A stretch of DNA of 41,594 nucleotides from CAINDZ01 sp964399195 (GCA_964399195.1 CAYNPY010000024.1:1-41594); one strand, 5' to 3'; shown: positions 33,257 to 40,998, counted from the stretch's first letter. The notes: a model not told the origin generated them from the sequence alone. Numbers and translations: made by a program.

Positions 33257-33732
33257 AGGCCCCACCCCGCCAGCAGGCGCGCGGTCAGGTGCGTGGCGAT
33301 GCAGGCCAGGACGCCGGCGCCCAGGTCGTCGGCCATGATGCCCACGCCGCCGCCGCCGCCCAGCTTCTCCAGCCGGCGCACGCCCAGCGGCTTGAGGATG
33401 TCGAAGAAGCGGAACCACAGGAATCCCGCCAGCCAGACCAGCGGCCCCCCGACGACGCCGAAGTAGGTGACGATCATCCCCGCCACCTCGTCGATCACGA
33501 CCAGCTTGGGGTCCTCGCCGTGCAGACGCTCCAGCGCCCCGGCCACCGGCACGCCGATCACGACGACGACGAACAGCAGCGCCGCCTGCGCCGCCACGGG
33601 GATCGGACCCCACAGCGACCAGGCGCCCCACCACAGCAGCGCGTAGAGCAGGCTGCCGGCCGTGGCCGGGGCGATCGGCGCGTAGCCGGCGCCGAAGAAG
33701 GTGCCGATCAGGTGCAGCTGGAAGCGGAACAT
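33253..33732 (-). CDS. pgpA: Phosphatidylglycerophosphatase A
   Basis: Membrane phosphatase of phosphatidylglycerol synthesis. The 159-aa product has FGAGYAPIAPATAGSLLYALL, the conserved PKLVVIDEVAGMIVTYF, FLWFRFFDILKPLGVRRLEK and ADDLGAGVLA, with four hydrophobic spans. ATG 33730-33732 has AGGAGA upstream; the longer open frame adds 22 unrelated residues. It heads the pgpA-cinA-thpR-recA-recX cluster and has its own predicted promoter. Confidence 0.95.
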   Translation of the reverse strand: MFRFQLHLIGTFFGAGYAPIAPATAGSLLYALLWWGAWSLWGPIPVAAQAALLFVVVVIGVPVAGALERLHGEDPKLVVIDEVAGMIVTYFGVVGGPLVWLAGFLWFRFFDILKPLGVRRLEKLGGGGGVGIMADDLGAGVLACIATHLTARLLAGWGL

Positions 33733-33769
33733 GCGGATCTCCTGCGCGACGTAAGGTGACGGCGGCGGC

Positions 33770-33798
33770 AGTATAGGCTCCGCGTGCCGTTCGGCCAA
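33770..33798 (-). promoter_or_regulatory. Promoter of the pgpA-cinA-thpR operon
   Basis: Minus strand: TTGGCC (33793-33798), 17-bp spacer, TATACT (33770-33775). The -10 box is identical to that of the rpsF promoter. About 38 bp separate it from the pgpA start. Confidence 0.6.
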
Positions 33799-33851
33799 GA
33801 ACGCAGAAGATCGGTCGCCGGGACGCCGGGCGCCGCCGGGACGCGGGTCCC

Positions 33852-33871
33852 GCGCGGCGCCGGCGCCGCGC
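33852..33871. terminator. 20-nt perfect palindrome after the KamA-family gene
   Basis: The 20 bases at 33852-33871 equal their own reverse complement (8-bp arms GCGCGGCG/CGCCGCGC around CCGG). They lie 3 bp past the stop of the KamA-family gene. No U-tract follows, so it may act as a 3' hairpin or weak terminator. Confidence 0.35.
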
Positions 33872-33874
33872 CGG

Positions 33875-35236
33875 TCACTCGTAGCGGACGTATTCCTCGT
33901 CCTCGGCGGCCGCGGCTTCGCCGGGCTCGCCCGTCTCGAAGAAGAAACGCTCCCCGAAGGCGGGGCGCAGCTCGTTCATCCAGATCGCGTCCGGATCGTA
34001 GCGGGCGAAGAACGGTCGGCCCACCCACTGCGGATCCCGTCCCTGCAGGAACCTCAGCGTCAGGACCGGGCTGCCGTCGATCTCGGCCACGCCCAGCATC
34101 TGCACCTTGCCGGGATTGCAGGACATGCTCGGGCCGCGCACCGTCCGGCAGACGCCGCTCACCTGGCGGTAGGCGCCGCGCCAGATGTTCCACGCCTCCA
34201 CCAGCGGGACCGCGAAGTAGTGCTGCGCGCCGGTGTTGCGCGCGATGAACATGTAGTACGGGGTGCAGTTGAGGTTGACCTGCTCCCGCCACATCCTGGC
34301 CCAGGTTTCGGACGAGTCGTTGATGTGGCGCAGCAGCGGCGACTGCGTGCGGATCTGCGCGCCGGTGGAGCGGATGCGCGCGATCGCCTCGCGCACCGCC
34401 GGCGTGGCCAGTTCGCGCGGGTGGCTGAAGTGGGCCATCACCGCCAGGTTCAGGCCCAGTCCGGTCACGCGCTCGAACAGGCGCAACAGGTCGTCCGCGT
34501 CCGGATCGGTCAGGAAGCGGTACGGCCAATAGCCGAGCGCCTTGGTGCCCAGGCGGATCGTCTGGATGTTCGTCCCGTTGTCCGGCGCCAGGAAGGGCTC
34601 CACGTAGCGGGACAGGACGGCGGCGCTCATGATCAGCGGATCGCCGCCGGTGAACAGGAGGTCCGTGGCCTCCGGATGCTGGCGCAGGTACCGGACCAGC
34701 GATTCGGTCTCACGCGAGGCGAATTTGAATTCCGACATGCCGATGAACTGCGGCCAGCGGAAGCAGAACGTGCAGTAGGCGTGGCAGGTCTGGCCCGCGC
34801 TGGGGAAGAACAGCACCGTCTCGCGGTACTTGTGCTGGACGCCCCAGAGGCGCTCGCCGTCGATCTCGGGCACGTTCTTGTCCAACTGCCCCGCCGGGTG
34901 CGGGTTCAGCAGCGAGCGGATGCCGTCGATGACGGCCCGGCGGCGCGCGGGGTCGACGCCCTCGCCGGCGACGGCCGCCGCCGCGGCGTAGTGCTCGGGC
35001 AGCAGCATCTCGCGTTGCGGGAAGGTGAGGTGGAAGATCGGGTCGTCGAGCGCGTCGTCCCAGTCGATGAGTTCGTCGACGACGTAGTTGTTGGCCTTGA
35101 ACGGCAGGACGCTGCCGACGATCCGGATGTCGTCGCGGATCTCCCTGGGCAGGGAGGCCAACTGGGGGATCTGGTCGAGGTTCGCCAGCGTGTAGGTCTT
35201 GTAGGGTGATGCGTGTCGCCCGGCGGCACCGCTCAT
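33875..35236 (-). CDS. KamA-family radical SAM protein (lysine 2,3-aminomutase-like)
   Basis: A 453-aa radical SAM enzyme with the cluster motif CHAYCTFCFR (Cys151, 155, 158), TGGDP (196-200) and a probable PLP lysine in SCNPGK (Lys377). Arg160, two residues after the last cluster Cys, matches the carboxylate-binding Arg of clostridial lysine 2,3-aminomutase. However, the canonical PGGGGK around the PLP Lys is changed, and the substrate-amino Asp seven residues before that Lys is Ser370 here. The C-terminus has a glutamate-rich tail (AAAEDEEYVRYE). An aminomutase acting on another amino acid is therefore likelier than a true lysine enzyme; substrate unknown. ATG 35234-35236 has AGGAGG upstream. 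Confidence 0.88.
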   Translation of the reverse strand: MSGAAGRHASPYKTYTLANLDQIPQLASLPREIRDDIRIVGSVLPFKANNYVVDELIDWDDALDDPIFHLTFPQREMLLPEHYAAAAAVAGEGVDPARRRAVIDGIRSLLNPHPAGQLDKNVPEIDGERLWGVQHKYRETVLFFPSAGQTCHAYCTFCFRWPQFIGMSEFKFASRETESLVRYLRQHPEATDLLFTGGDPLIMSAAVLSRYVEPFLAPDNGTNIQTIRLGTKALGYWPYRFLTDPDADDLLRLFERVTGLGLNLAVMAHFSHPRELATPAVREAIARIRSTGAQIRTQSPLLRHINDSSETWARMWREQVNLNCTPYYMFIARNTGAQHYFAVPLVEAWNIWRGAYRQVSGVCRTVRGPSMSCNPGKVQMLGVAEIDGSPVLTLRFLQGRDPQWVGRPFFARYDPDAIWMNELRPAFGERFFFETGEPGEAAAAEDEEYVRYE

Positions 35237-35331
35237 CCGCTTCGCCTCCTGTCAGTCGCGTCTGCGCGCGGCTTTCGGTTCCCGAGACCGTGCCGCGCAC
35301 CGCGCGCGGACCGGCATCGCCTCCGTTCGGG

Positions 35332-35360
35332 AAGCTAGGCCAATCCTCCGCGGGCCGCAA
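35332..35360 (-). promoter_or_regulatory. Promoter of the KamA-family gene
   Basis: Minus strand: TTGCGG (35355-35360), 17-bp spacer, TAGCTT (35332-35337). It lies in the 185-bp gap after the barrel gene and gives the KamA-family gene its own transcript start about 100 bp before its ATG. Confidence 0.55.
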
Positions 35361-35421
35361 CGGCGCGGGGCGCGCCCGTCGCCGGACGCGCCCCGCGGGC
35401 GGCCGTTCGCGTCCGCCGCGT

Positions 35422-36642
35422 TCAGAAGGCGCTGACCACCCCCACGGCGGCGCGGCCCGTCGAGGCCTCGTTGTCGTAGGTGTACTCGGCGGTCAGGCGC
35501 AGGTTGCGCCGCGTCAGCCGGCTGACCGCCGCCGTGAAGCCCTCGCGGTCGGACTCGTCCCAGTCGCTGTCGATGCGGTTGTAGAGCAGCGTCACGATGT
35601 GGCGCGAGCGGTCCTGATGCGGCGAGATCACCAGTTCCGCAACGATGCCGTCGGTCTCGACGCGCTGCTCAGCGGCGAAGAACCCGGGGTTGGTGTCGCG
35701 CCGCCGCAGGTACTGGAACGAGAAATCGAGCGTCCCGTTGCCCGCCTTCAGGTCCGGGCCGTGGTAGAGCACGCGGTTGTGCAGCGCCGGACCGTCGTCC
35801 TCGGTGTCGGGTTCCAGGTCGGGGCCGGGATCGAAGCCGAGCTCCTCACCGTAGTACCCGAAGTATCCCACGCTGGCGTGGGCGCCCACGTCGCGCCCGG
35901 CCCGCAGGAAGAAGTTCTTGTGCTTGTCGCTGTCGAAGCCGGCGTCGGTGGCGATGTCCTTGCCGTTGCCGTTGAGCACCATCGCCGTCAGGTTGGCCGC
36001 GCCGCCGGGCAGGTCCCAGGCCACAATCACGCCGCGATCGTAGGCCAGGTTCACGTTCGAGCGGCCGATGCGGGCCTTGTAGACCAGATAGTCCTCGTAG
36101 GTCAGGCGCAGCTCCCGTTTCATGAGCGGGTCGCAGGCCTGGAACTGCCCGACCATGACGTCCAGCGGCTCCCCCCCGATGTCGTTGAAGTGCACGTAGG
36201 CGTCCTCGACGCCGGCGACCTCGCCCTTCTCCGACATGTAGAAGTAGAAGTAGTAGCCGACGTTGCGCGCGAGCGTGCCGCCGGACAGCAGCTTCAGGCC
36301 GAACGGCGTCTGCAGGTCGGTGGCCAGGTCGCCCGCGGCGTCCTCGGCCAGCGTGGCGAACGCGTCCAGCCGCACCGCGACCGGGAAGTCCCGGTTCAGA
36401 CGGAGCAGGTCGTCGCCGGCGGCCACGTAGTCGCGGTCGGGATCGTCCTCGACCAGCGCGAAGCCGTTGGCGGCGAAATCCTCGCCGTACGGCTTGAGCC
36501 GCGGGAACGGCGCGTGGCATGTCGTGCAGCTGAGCTTGTGCCGGCGCGCGAACGCCGGGATGGCGCCGGCCTCGGCGGGCCAGAGCAGGGCGGCGATCGT
36601 CGCGCACGTCAGCGCGAGGCACAGGTGTCTCTTGTCGATCAT
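35422..36642 (-). CDS. Outer-membrane beta-barrel protein with an N-terminal c-type heme motif
   Basis: A 406-aa exported protein. A signal peptide covers about residues 1-27. One heme-binding motif CTTCH (Cys39, Cys42, His43) sits in AFARRHKLSCTTCHAPFPRL. The rest is built of alternating, aromatic- and charge-rich strands separated by Asp/Gly turns, such as NVGYYFYFYMSEKG, KNFFLRAGRDVG and LRLTAEYTYDNEAS, and ends in a hydrophobic residue Phe, as outer-membrane barrels do. A role as a conduit for electrons or for heme-coupled transport is inferred from the pentaheme cytochrome encoded 14 bp upstream. ATG 36640-36642 has AAGGAGG. The family is unnamed to me. Confidence 0.8.
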   Translation of the reverse strand: MIDKRHLCLALTCATIAALLWPAEAGAIPAFARRHKLSCTTCHAPFPRLKPYGEDFAANGFALVEDDPDRDYVAAGDDLLRLNRDFPVAVRLDAFATLAEDAAGDLATDLQTPFGLKLLSGGTLARNVGYYFYFYMSEKGEVAGVEDAYVHFNDIGGEPLDVMVGQFQACDPLMKRELRLTYEDYLVYKARIGRSNVNLAYDRGVIVAWDLPGGAANLTAMVLNGNGKDIATDAGFDSDKHKNFFLRAGRDVGAHASVGYFGYYGEELGFDPGPDLEPDTEDDGPALHNRVLYHGPDLKAGNGTLDFSFQYLRRRDTNPGFFAAEQRVETDGIVAELVISPHQDRSRHIVTLLYNRIDSDWDESDREGFTAAVSRLTRRNLRLTAEYTYDNEASTGRAAVGVVSAF

Positions 36643-36656
36643 CACGAAGGCCTCCT

Positions 36657-38000
36657 TCAGTACACCTCGACCCAGGTCTCGGCGGTGTTGACGACGCGCG
36701 GCGCGGACTCCTCGGCGGGCACCTTGAGGTACTCGGCGACCGGCGCCACGAGCAGCTGGTAGTTGAGGACGGCGCGGAACTCGACGCGTCCCGGCGCGAC
36801 GTCCGCGGGCAGTTCCCAGGTGAACGTCTCGACCTTCGTCTCCCGCGGCCCGATGCGGTAGTCGACGCCCAGCGAGGCGGTGTTCCACTGCTGCATCGTC
36901 ACCCGCCCCTGCGGGTCGAAGTAGGGCATCCGGAAGATGCGGTTGCCGGGCGCGATCCCGTCGCGCTGGACCCCCGCGAAGCCGGCCAGCCCGCGCGCGT
37001 CGCCGATGTCCTGGTAGGCCAGGACGTCGGCGGCGATCGTGTATTCCTCGCCCGCGAAGCCCTTGCGGTCCACCGGCAGCCGCCAGGTGCGGCCGGCGCT
37101 GTCGGTGGCCGTCACCTCCAGCCAGAGCAGGCGGTCTTCCACCGAGCCGCTCGGCACCTTGTGCCCGCACTTGCCGTTGAAGAGCTGGACCTTGATCACG
37201 GCCGTGCCGTCGCTCTCCAGCTCGCGCTCGAGCGGGTTCATGCGCACCTCGATCGCGCCGTTCAGCTTGCCGGGATCGTGGGCGCCGTGGAACAGGTGCT
37301 GCGCCACCAGCCCGGGCTGACCCATGCGCGCGGACACGCCCTCGGCGCGCGGCATGTGGCAGACCTGGCACTGCACGCCCTGGGCGAAGTACGGGCCCTC
37401 CTTCCACTCCAGATGGGTCGACTTGACCCAGACGCCGTACGGGCTCATCTCGTTGTGGCAGGTCCCGCAGAAGTCGCCCGTGCGCAGGAACGGATTCTCG
37501 ACCGTGTCGTGGTGCGGCGACGTGACGCCGGGCTTGGGGCCCTGCTTCAGCCGGCCCGGCTCGCTGACCCAGTTGAAGTTGTGCGGCACCTCGCCCTCGA
37601 AGCCCGTGATCGTGTGGCAATGGTCGCAGTGCACCGACTCGTTCGCGCGGCTGCCGGCCTCCGGACGCGGCGGCGGCGTGTCGCCGGCCAGGAACGCCGT
37701 CGGGGCGTGGCACCCGTTGCAGCCGGCCTTCACCCCCGCCACCTTCGCGTCCCTCTCCGCGTGAAGGACCGCCAGCTCGAAGTACTCGATCTCGTCCCAG
37801 TGGTGGGTGTAGGCCTGGCTCATCATCGACTGCTTCCACTGCTGGAAGATGTCGTCGTGGCAGGTGGAGCAGGCCTGCGGCTTCTCGTAGTCGTCGTACG
37901 ACCGCGTGCCGTGCGCCGCATCGCCCACCGTCGCGGCGACAGCCGGCGGCCCGCACAGGCAGCAGCACGCCAGCAGGAGCCGAACGATCCTGAAAGTCAT
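36657..38000 (-). CDS. Periplasmic pentaheme c-type cytochrome
   Basis: A 447-aa exported multiheme cytochrome. Signal peptide to about residue 23 (PPAVAA cleavage region). Five CxxCH motifs are seen: CSTCH (44-48), CNGCH (94-98), CDHCH (125-129), CGTCH (178-182) and CQVCH (211-215). Further histidines (THHW, PHHD, HLFHGAH) could serve as distal ligands. The C-terminal half (about 240-447) is heme-free and beta-rich. This resembles cytochrome c554-like multiheme proteins. ATG 37998-38000 is preferred over ATG 38004-38006 because AAGGAG lies six bases before it. Probably co-transcribed with the heme-barrel gene. Confidence 0.9.
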   Translation of the reverse strand: MTFRIVRLLLACCCLCGPPAVAATVGDAAHGTRSYDDYEKPQACSTCHDDIFQQWKQSMMSQAYTHHWDEIEYFELAVLHAERDAKVAGVKAGCNGCHAPTAFLAGDTPPPRPEAGSRANESVHCDHCHTITGFEGEVPHNFNWVSEPGRLKQGPKPGVTSPHHDTVENPFLRTGDFCGTCHNEMSPYGVWVKSTHLEWKEGPYFAQGVQCQVCHMPRAEGVSARMGQPGLVAQHLFHGAHDPGKLNGAIEVRMNPLERELESDGTAVIKVQLFNGKCGHKVPSGSVEDRLLWLEVTATDSAGRTWRLPVDRKGFAGEEYTIAADVLAYQDIGDARGLAGFAGVQRDGIAPGNRIFRMPYFDPQGRVTMQQWNTASLGVDYRIGPRETKVETFTWELPADVAPGRVEFRAVLNYQLLVAPVAEYLKVPAEESAPRVVNTAETWVEVY

Positions 38001-38042
38001 ACTCATCTCCTTCGGATTCAGCGGGTTAGCGAGGTGGAGACG

Positions 38043-38070
38043 ACACTAGCAGATCGCGCCCGGTGAACAA
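38043..38070 (-). promoter_or_regulatory. Candidate promoter of the cytochrome/barrel operon
   Basis: Minus strand: TTGTTC (38065-38070), 16-bp spacer, TAGTGT (38043-38048). It faces away from the phosphatase promoter at 38095-38124. Confidence 0.4.
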
Positions 38071-38094
38071 GTCCGCACTCGCGCCCCGTTCGCC

Positions 38095-38124
38095 CTGCCG
38101 CGCGGCGCCGGAGCGTGTTACATT
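38095..38124 (+). promoter_or_regulatory. Weak candidate promoter of the phosphatase gene
   Basis: Plus strand: CTGCCG (38095-38100), 18-bp spacer, TACATT (38119-38124), with a TG just before the -10 box. Confidence 0.35.
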
Positions 38125-38146
38125 GCGCGGCCGGAAGGGAGCGCGC

Positions 38147-38581
38147 ATGGAACTGTTCGCCGTCGATCAGGACTCAAGGCTCTTCATCTCGCCGGTGATC
38201 ACCTGCTGGGACACGCTGGAGAGCCGCGGCGTGGACGTGGTGATCGATCTCGAGGGCGACGTCGACCACGGGGTGCCGACGATCCCGGACCGCTGGCTGT
38301 ACGTCTACTTCCCGATCCACGACGGGGAGCTGCCGAACCTCGCCAAGCTGCGCGCCGTCGCGCGCCTGGCCGCGGAGCTGCTCCGGCAGGGCCACGGCGT
38401 GCTCTCGCACTGCGGCATGGGCTTCAACCGCTCGGCCCTGCTGGCGGGGCTGATCCTGCACGAGATGGGCATGGACGGCCCGGACATCGTGGCGCGCCTG
38501 CGCGAGCGGCGCCCCGGCGCCCTGTTCAACGACGTCTTCGCCGAGCACCTGGCCTCGCTGCGTGGCCGCCCCGCCGCCTGA
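38147..38581 (+). CDS. Dual-specificity/tyrosine phosphatase-like protein
   Basis: A 144-aa cysteine-based phosphatase. The P-loop is HCGMGFNRS (Cys89, Arg95), which fits CX5R, and a general-acid candidate Asp59 lies in FPIHDGELP, both as in the dual-specificity phosphatase fold. Only the minimal domain is present; no signal peptide or membrane span. Substrate is unknown; protein Tyr/Ser/Thr or lipid phosphate are possible. ATG 38147-38149 has AAGGGAG upstream; 28 residues of open frame before it are low quality. It is the second plus-strand gene of the window and converges on mglA. Confidence 0.87.
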   Translation: MELFAVDQDSRLFISPVITCWDTLESRGVDVVIDLEGDVDHGVPTIPDRWLYVYFPIHDGELPNLAKLRAVARLAAELLRQGHGVLSHCGMGFNRSALLAGLILHEMGMDGPDIVARLRERRPGALFNDVFAEHLASLRGRPAA

Positions 38582-38591
38582 TGCCGCCCGC

Positions 38592-38648
38592 CGCCGGACG
38601 CCACCGCGGCGTCCGGCGAAAGCGAAGCGCGGCCGTCTTCGGCCGCGC
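38592..38648. terminator. Tandem GC-rich hairpins between convergent genes
   Basis: Two adjacent stems: 11-bp arms at 38592-38602 and 38608-38618, and 9-bp arms at 38627-38635 and 38640-38648. On the minus strand the second is followed by TTCGCTTTCG, a weak T-tract. They fill the gap between the phosphatase and mglA and probably terminate both transcripts. Confidence 0.5.
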
Positions 38649-38679
38649 CCGCTCGCTCATCCGTGGCGGCGCCTCGCCG

Positions 38680-39264
38680 TCAGCTCGTCTGCAGCTGCCG
38701 GAGCACCTTCTTGGCGACGCACTTGAGGGTGTCGAAGACGCCGACGCCCTGCACGGCGATGCCCTCGAAGTTGTCGTAGCCCTCGGGATTCAGTTCCTCG
38801 TTCAATTCGGCGATGGGGATCGCGTCCGGCATGTCGCGCTTGTTCCACTGCATCACGAACGGGATCTGCTCGAGGCTCAGGTCGTATTCCTTGAGGTTGT
38901 CGTGCAGGTTGTACAGCGCCTCGATGTTGGCGTCGAAGCGCGCCTCGCTGCTGTCGCCCACGAACACGATGCCGTCCACCCCGCGCAGGATCAGCTTGCG
39001 GCTGGCGTTGTAGTAGACCTGGCCGGGCACCGTGTAGAGGTGGAACCGCGTCTTGAAGCCCTTGACCTCGCCCAGCTCCAGGGGCAGGAAGTCGAAGAAG
39101 AGCGTGCGGTCCATCTCCGTCGCCAGCGTCACGAGCTTGCCCTTCGTCTCCGGCGCGAGCTTCTCGTAGACGTACTGGATGTTCGTCGTCTTCCCGCCGA
39201 GACCAGGGCCGTAGTAGACGACCTTGCAGTTGATCTCGCGCGAGGAGTAGTTGATCAGCGACAC
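38680..39264 (-). CDS. mglA: MglA-family GTPase
   Basis: Small Ras-like GTPase controlling cell polarity and motility in Myxococcus. The 194-aa product reads SLINYSSREINCKVVYYGPG with P-loop GPGLGGKTT, TRFHLYTVPGQVYYNASRK (the MglA switch II with Thr in place of Asp), and NKRD. Length equals MglA. The start is GTG 39262-39264 with AAGGGGA upstream; the frame beyond it overlaps mglB. It lies 47 bp downstream of mglB, its activating partner, so the two form an operon. Confidence 0.96.
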   Translation of the reverse strand: MSLINYSSREINCKVVYYGPGLGGKTTNIQYVYEKLAPETKGKLVTLATEMDRTLFFDFLPLELGEVKGFKTRFHLYTVPGQVYYNASRKLILRGVDGIVFVGDSSEARFDANIEALYNLHDNLKEYDLSLEQIPFVMQWNKRDMPDAIPIAELNEELNPEGYDNFEGIAVQGVGVFDTLKCVAKKVLRQLQTS

Positions 39265-39311
39265 GACGTTCCCCTTAGGCTGCCGGTGGCGGGGCCGCGG
39301 CCCCCACGCGA

Positions 39312-39809
39312 TCAATCCGCGAACAGGTTGTCGATCTCCGCCTCCACGCCGCGCGTGAAGGTCTCGTCGAAGGTGTCGTATTCCTCGTTGCGGTACTCCA
39401 GCTTCTCGTAGAGCCGCTCGATGATGTCGTTCAGCTCCTCGACCGCGCGCTTGACGCGCAGTCTGACCAGGCCGAGCGTCGTGCTCTTGGCGAAGAGCAC
39501 GACCAGGACCACGCCCTTGGCGATCTTCGCCAGGTACATGCTCTCGCGGGCGCCCTGGTGGAACAGCGTGCTGAAGTCGCGTTCGCCGATCAGCTTGGCC
39601 AGCTGGTAGTTCGCCTCGAAGTCCGCCGCGCACAGCGAGGCGAAGCTCGTCAGGTCGAAGTCGACCTCGGGCCCGCACTGGCTGACCAGTTGCCCAGTGC
39701 GGTCGATCAGCACGACGTTGCTGGCGCGGCTGCTGCGCAAGAGGTCGTCCAGGACGTTGTTGATCGCCCAGTAGTCTTCCTCGAAGATGGCCCATTCAGC
39801 TCTGACCAT
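39312..39809 (-). CDS. mglB: MglB-family roadblock/LC7 protein, partner of MglA
   Basis: Roadblock-fold GTPase-activating partner of MglA. The 165-aa product reads DYWAINNVLDDLLRSSRASN, VVLIDRTGQLVSQCG, DLTSFASLCAADFEANYQLA and VVLVVLFAKSTTLGLVRLRV, as in MglB. A C-terminal helix region of about 40 residues with many Glu and Arg follows. ATG 39807-39809 has AGGAG upstream. It precedes mglA and lies 138 bp after recR. Confidence 0.93.
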   Translation of the reverse strand: MVRAEWAIFEEDYWAINNVLDDLLRSSRASNVVLIDRTGQLVSQCGPEVDFDLTSFASLCAADFEANYQLAKLIGERDFSTLFHQGARESMYLAKIAKGVVLVVLFAKSTTLGLVRLRVKRAVEELNDIIERLYEKLEYRNEEYDTFDETFTRGVEAEIDNLFAD

Positions 39810-39947
39810 GTACCGCACTCCTGCCGGGAGGCCCCGGCCCGGCTGCCGCGGGGCAACGGGCATTGAACGCAGGCAGGATATCGACCGGACGCACAGCCAC
39901 TTGACTGCGGAAATCGGGGGCGCGGCGAGGCTGCGGCAGGCGCGGCG

Positions 39948-40631
39948 CTAGAAGGCGCGGCGGAACTGGAAGGCGCGCTGCAGGGTGACCTCGTCGGTGT
40001 AGGCCAGGGCGCCGCCGACCGGGATGCCCGTGGCCAGGCGCGTCATCTGCAACTCGTTGTCGGACAACAGTCTCTGGATGTAGAGAGCCGTCGTCTCGCC
40101 CTCGACCGAGGCATCCAGCGCCAGGATCAGTTCCCGCACCGGTCCGTCCCCGAGGCGCTCGGCCAGGCGGTCGAAGGGCAGATCCTGCGCGCGCACGCCG
40201 TCCAGCGGCGAGAGCAGCCCGCCCAGGACGAAGTAGCGCCCGCGGAAGAAGCCCGCCTTCTCGATGGGCAGGACGTCGACCGGGCTGGCCACCACGCACA
40301 GTTGCGAGCGGTCGCGGCGCTCGGATGTGCAGATGCGGCAGGGATCCGGCTCGGTGATCGCGCCGCAGCGCGAGCAGGTGCGCACCTGGCTGCGGGCCTC
40401 GGCCAGCGCCGCGGTCAGTTCTTCGGCATGAGCGGCCGCGCCGCCGCCCGTCAGCAGGTGCAGCGCCACCCTCGTCGCCGACTTGCGGCCGAGGCCGGGC
40501 AGCCGGCTGAGGCTGCGGACCAGCCGCTCGAGCGCGGGCGACTGGAACTCGCCGCCGTCGGCGCCCACGGGACGGCCGCCGTCGGCGCCGCCGTTGCCGT
40601 TGCCATTGCCGCCGTGCCGGCCGCCGCCCAT
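39948..40631 (-). CDS. recR: Recombination protein RecR
   Basis: RecFOR-pathway protein that loads RecA at gaps. The 227-aa product has the helix-hairpin-helix LERLVRSLSRLPGLGRKSA, a zinc finger CSRCGAITEPDPCRIC, and a Toprim domain with LCVVASPVDVLPIEK and ILALDASVEGETTALYI. An N-terminal Gly/Asn-rich extension of about 27 residues precedes the family start. The ATG 40629-40631 lies two bases after the ybaB stop. A GTG at 40566-40568 would give the usual length but lacks a ribosome site, so the extension may be real. Confidence 0.95.
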   Translation of the reverse strand: MGGGRHGGNGNGNGGADGGRPVGADGGEFQSPALERLVRSLSRLPGLGRKSATRVALHLLTGGGAAAHAEELTAALAEARSQVRTCSRCGAITEPDPCRICTSERRDRSQLCVVASPVDVLPIEKAGFFRGRYFVLGGLLSPLDGVRAQDLPFDRLAERLGDGPVRELILALDASVEGETTALYIQRLLSDNELQMTRLATGIPVGGALAYTDEVTLQRAFQFRRAF

Positions 40632-40633
40632 GG

Positions 40634-40957
40634 TCAGCCCATCCCCGGCAGGTTCAGGCCGGGCACGTTCAGGCCGCCGGCGACCGCGCCCATCTCCTTC
40701 TCGACCATCGCGTCGACCGCGGCGATGCCCTCGTTGACCGCGGCCAGGACCAGGTCCTGCAGGAATTCGACGTCTTGGGGGTCGACCGCCGAGGGCGCGA
40801 TCACCAGGCTCTTGAGCCGGTGCCGCCCGTTCATGACGACCTTCACCTGGCCGCCGCCGACTTCGGCCGTCACTTCCTTGTTCTCGAGTTCGGCCTGCGC
40901 CTTGGCCATCTTGGCCTGCATCTGCTGGGCCTGCTTCATGAGCATGCGGATGTCCAT
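40634..40957 (-). CDS. ybaB: YbaB/EbfC nucleoid-associated protein
   Basis: Small DNA-binding protein. The 107-aa product has MLMKQAQQMQAKMAKAQAEL, VTAEVGGGQVKVVMNG and a C-terminal Gly/Pro/Leu tail, as in EbfC. Length is normal. ATG 40955-40957 has GGAGG upstream. It forms the conserved dnaX-ybaB-recR block. Confidence 0.96.
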   Translation of the reverse strand: MDIRMLMKQAQQMQAKMAKAQAELENKEVTAEVGGGQVKVVMNGRHRLKSLVIAPSAVDPQDVEFLQDLVLAAVNEGIAAVDAMVEKEMGAVAGGLNVPGLNLPGMG

Positions 40958-40998
40958 CGTGCCTCCGGTTCGGGTTGTTCCTGCGGCGCGGCGCGGGT

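Noticed and set aside
39810..39947. Sigma54 or sigma70 promoter for mglB
   Set aside because: No -24/-12 GG..GC pair and no TTG/TAnnnT pair at correct spacing were found.
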